Below, in pieces: positions 63,116-64,000 of a stretch of DNA of 64,000 nt (within the stretch, counting starts at the first letter, position 1; each line of letters opens with the position of its first letter). Below the pieces are notes generated by a model. That model saw only the letters and a program-made list of their open reading frames with translations, did not search any database and was not told the DNA's origin. The position numbers and the translations under genes are program-made. Origin of the DNA: Siderastrea radians (Eukaryota; Cnidaria; Anthozoa; Scleractinia; Rhizangiidae); the NCBI GenBank assembly GCA_964017195.1, contig OZ024897.1:33642536-33706535 (forward strand). Reading direction: 5' to 3'.

Positions 63116-63770
63116 ATTCTGCTCAAATTTACTGGACCCTGCTTCATCCAAATGAAGGAAGAAACACTGAGCTCGATTTGCGTCGTCCTCATGAGTCAAG
63201 GGAAAACGAAAGTGGGCGGAAAGGAAAGAGAAAGCAGAGCTACCGGTTCACAATGGCACACCTTTGAACCGGAAACCGTACACACCTGGATACGAGACAG
63301 GGTTGAGACACTGCAAGCTCTTCTAATAGTTTCTTGGTTATACTAGTCCTGCTTTGTTTACGACACGACGCACCAAATTGTTATCAATTCGCACACTTTC
63401 GTGTATTGACTGTCCAGTCATAATTCGAAAAAAACAAACGAAGGCCACAGGACGACTTAAGGACGTTCGCGCGAAAATGTTCTACAACACAGATTATTTT
63501 CATACTTTTGCTACAGTCAGATAACGAGTTACCTTTGTCAGAAATACAAAAAAAAAAAATTAGGGGGATCACCGACTTCGTTTTCGAAATAAAGCGCGTC
63601 AGGTGGAAACTACCCCAATTTTGACAAATCGGTCCTCGTAACTCGACATGGCCTCAGTGGTTGTTAGTTGAAAAATAATAAAAATGATTCGCTAAAGCTC
63701 CACTTTCTCAGTTAAATTTCATTTATGTGGGTCTTTCAAGTAAATTATTTAAACCGGTTTCATCCTTTCA
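63116..63770. other. KIF22 3' UTR and following sequence
   Basis: Probable KIF22 3' UTR, with AATAAA at 63588. No other features recognised. Confidence 0.5.
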
Positions 63771-63996
63771 GTTAAACTCAACCTTTGAAATGGGCTTTTG
63801 CCAACACCGTGCAGCTAAAATAATAGCGGCATTCGATGATCCGTGGGCAGAAAAGTTGGAAAAATCAAACTTCCACAACACAGATTTTCTTCAATTTTTC
63901 AAGAAACGTAGACAATCGATAAAGAAAGTGATCTATCAAAAGAAACTCTGGGGTCACCGAACATTTAAGAGGGTTAAATCCGCGCAAAGATATTAA
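63771..63996 (+). CDS. Possible terminal exon of an unknown gene
   Basis: A CATCCTTTCAG acceptor is followed by 74 open codons ending in TAA: FEMGFCQHRAAKIIAAFDDP, KLEKSNFHNTDFLQFFKKRR and a basic end. Composition is protein-like, but I do not recognise a family. It may belong to a gene whose other exons lie elsewhere, to an alternative KIF22 end, or be chance. Confidence 0.3.
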
Positions 63997-64000
63997 AATG

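Overview
The window looks like nuclear DNA of an anthozoan cnidarian, most probably a stony coral. Its intron-rich genes best resemble cnidarian proteins I know. It has an extracellular matrix gene of the kind expanded in corals, many short inverted-repeat elements, and a tRNA-derived SINE of a type I recall from corals. The species cannot be fixed from the sequence alone.

Region 1 (1 to about 12.8 kb) is the right-hand part of a Polinton/Maverick-type (adintovirus-like) element whose left end lies outside the window. All genes are on the + strand and tightly packed: a 5'-truncated PPxY-containing protein, a penton-like minor capsid protein, a decayed chimeric duplicate, a small basic protein, a hexon-like major capsid protein, three paralogues sharing one N-terminal domain, two tandem adenain-like cysteine proteases, a zinc-ribbon mini-protein, a phospholipase A2-like protein, an rve integrase with a C-terminal chromodomain, a small possible DNA-binding protein and a protein-primed family B DNA polymerase. 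No packaging ATPase is present and it may lie to the left. The zinc-ribbon, PLA2 and integrase frames follow each other by -1 steps. Each junction carries a textbook slippery heptamer directly before the stop codon (G_GGA_AAC TAA and T_TTA_AAC TGA). This suggests a retrovirus-like double -1 frameshift that makes the integrase, which has no ATG before its first catalytic Asp.

Region 2 (12.8 to 15.65 kb) holds the last two exons of a lysosomal phospholipase B-like 2 (PLBD2) gene. The element therefore appears to lie inside or just beside that gene. Region 3 (15.65 to 22.3 kb) is intergenic and rich in inverted-repeat elements, several with 9-bp target duplications.

Region 4 (22.3 to 42.2 kb) is a 13-exon + strand gene. 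Its exons splice in frame to a predicted 1,171-residue secreted protein: signal peptide, PAN/apple, EGF, four calcium-binding EGF, two F5/8C discoidin domains, another cbEGF, two Ig domains, a fibrinogen-like domain and a Ser/Thr-rich tail. A 6.8-kb intron inside it holds a long inverted-repeat element and a large tetranucleotide microsatellite. Region 5 (42.2 to 49.3 kb) is intergenic, with a SINE, a 1.83-kb near-palindromic element flanked by TTAA, and a MITE. Region 6 (49.3 to 63.1 kb) is a 19-exon kinesin-10 (KIF22/Kid) gene predicted to encode 586 residues: motor, nuclear localisation signal, coiled-coil segment and C-terminal helix-hairpin-helix. One of its introns looks GC-AG. A possible terminal exon of unknown identity sits at the right edge.
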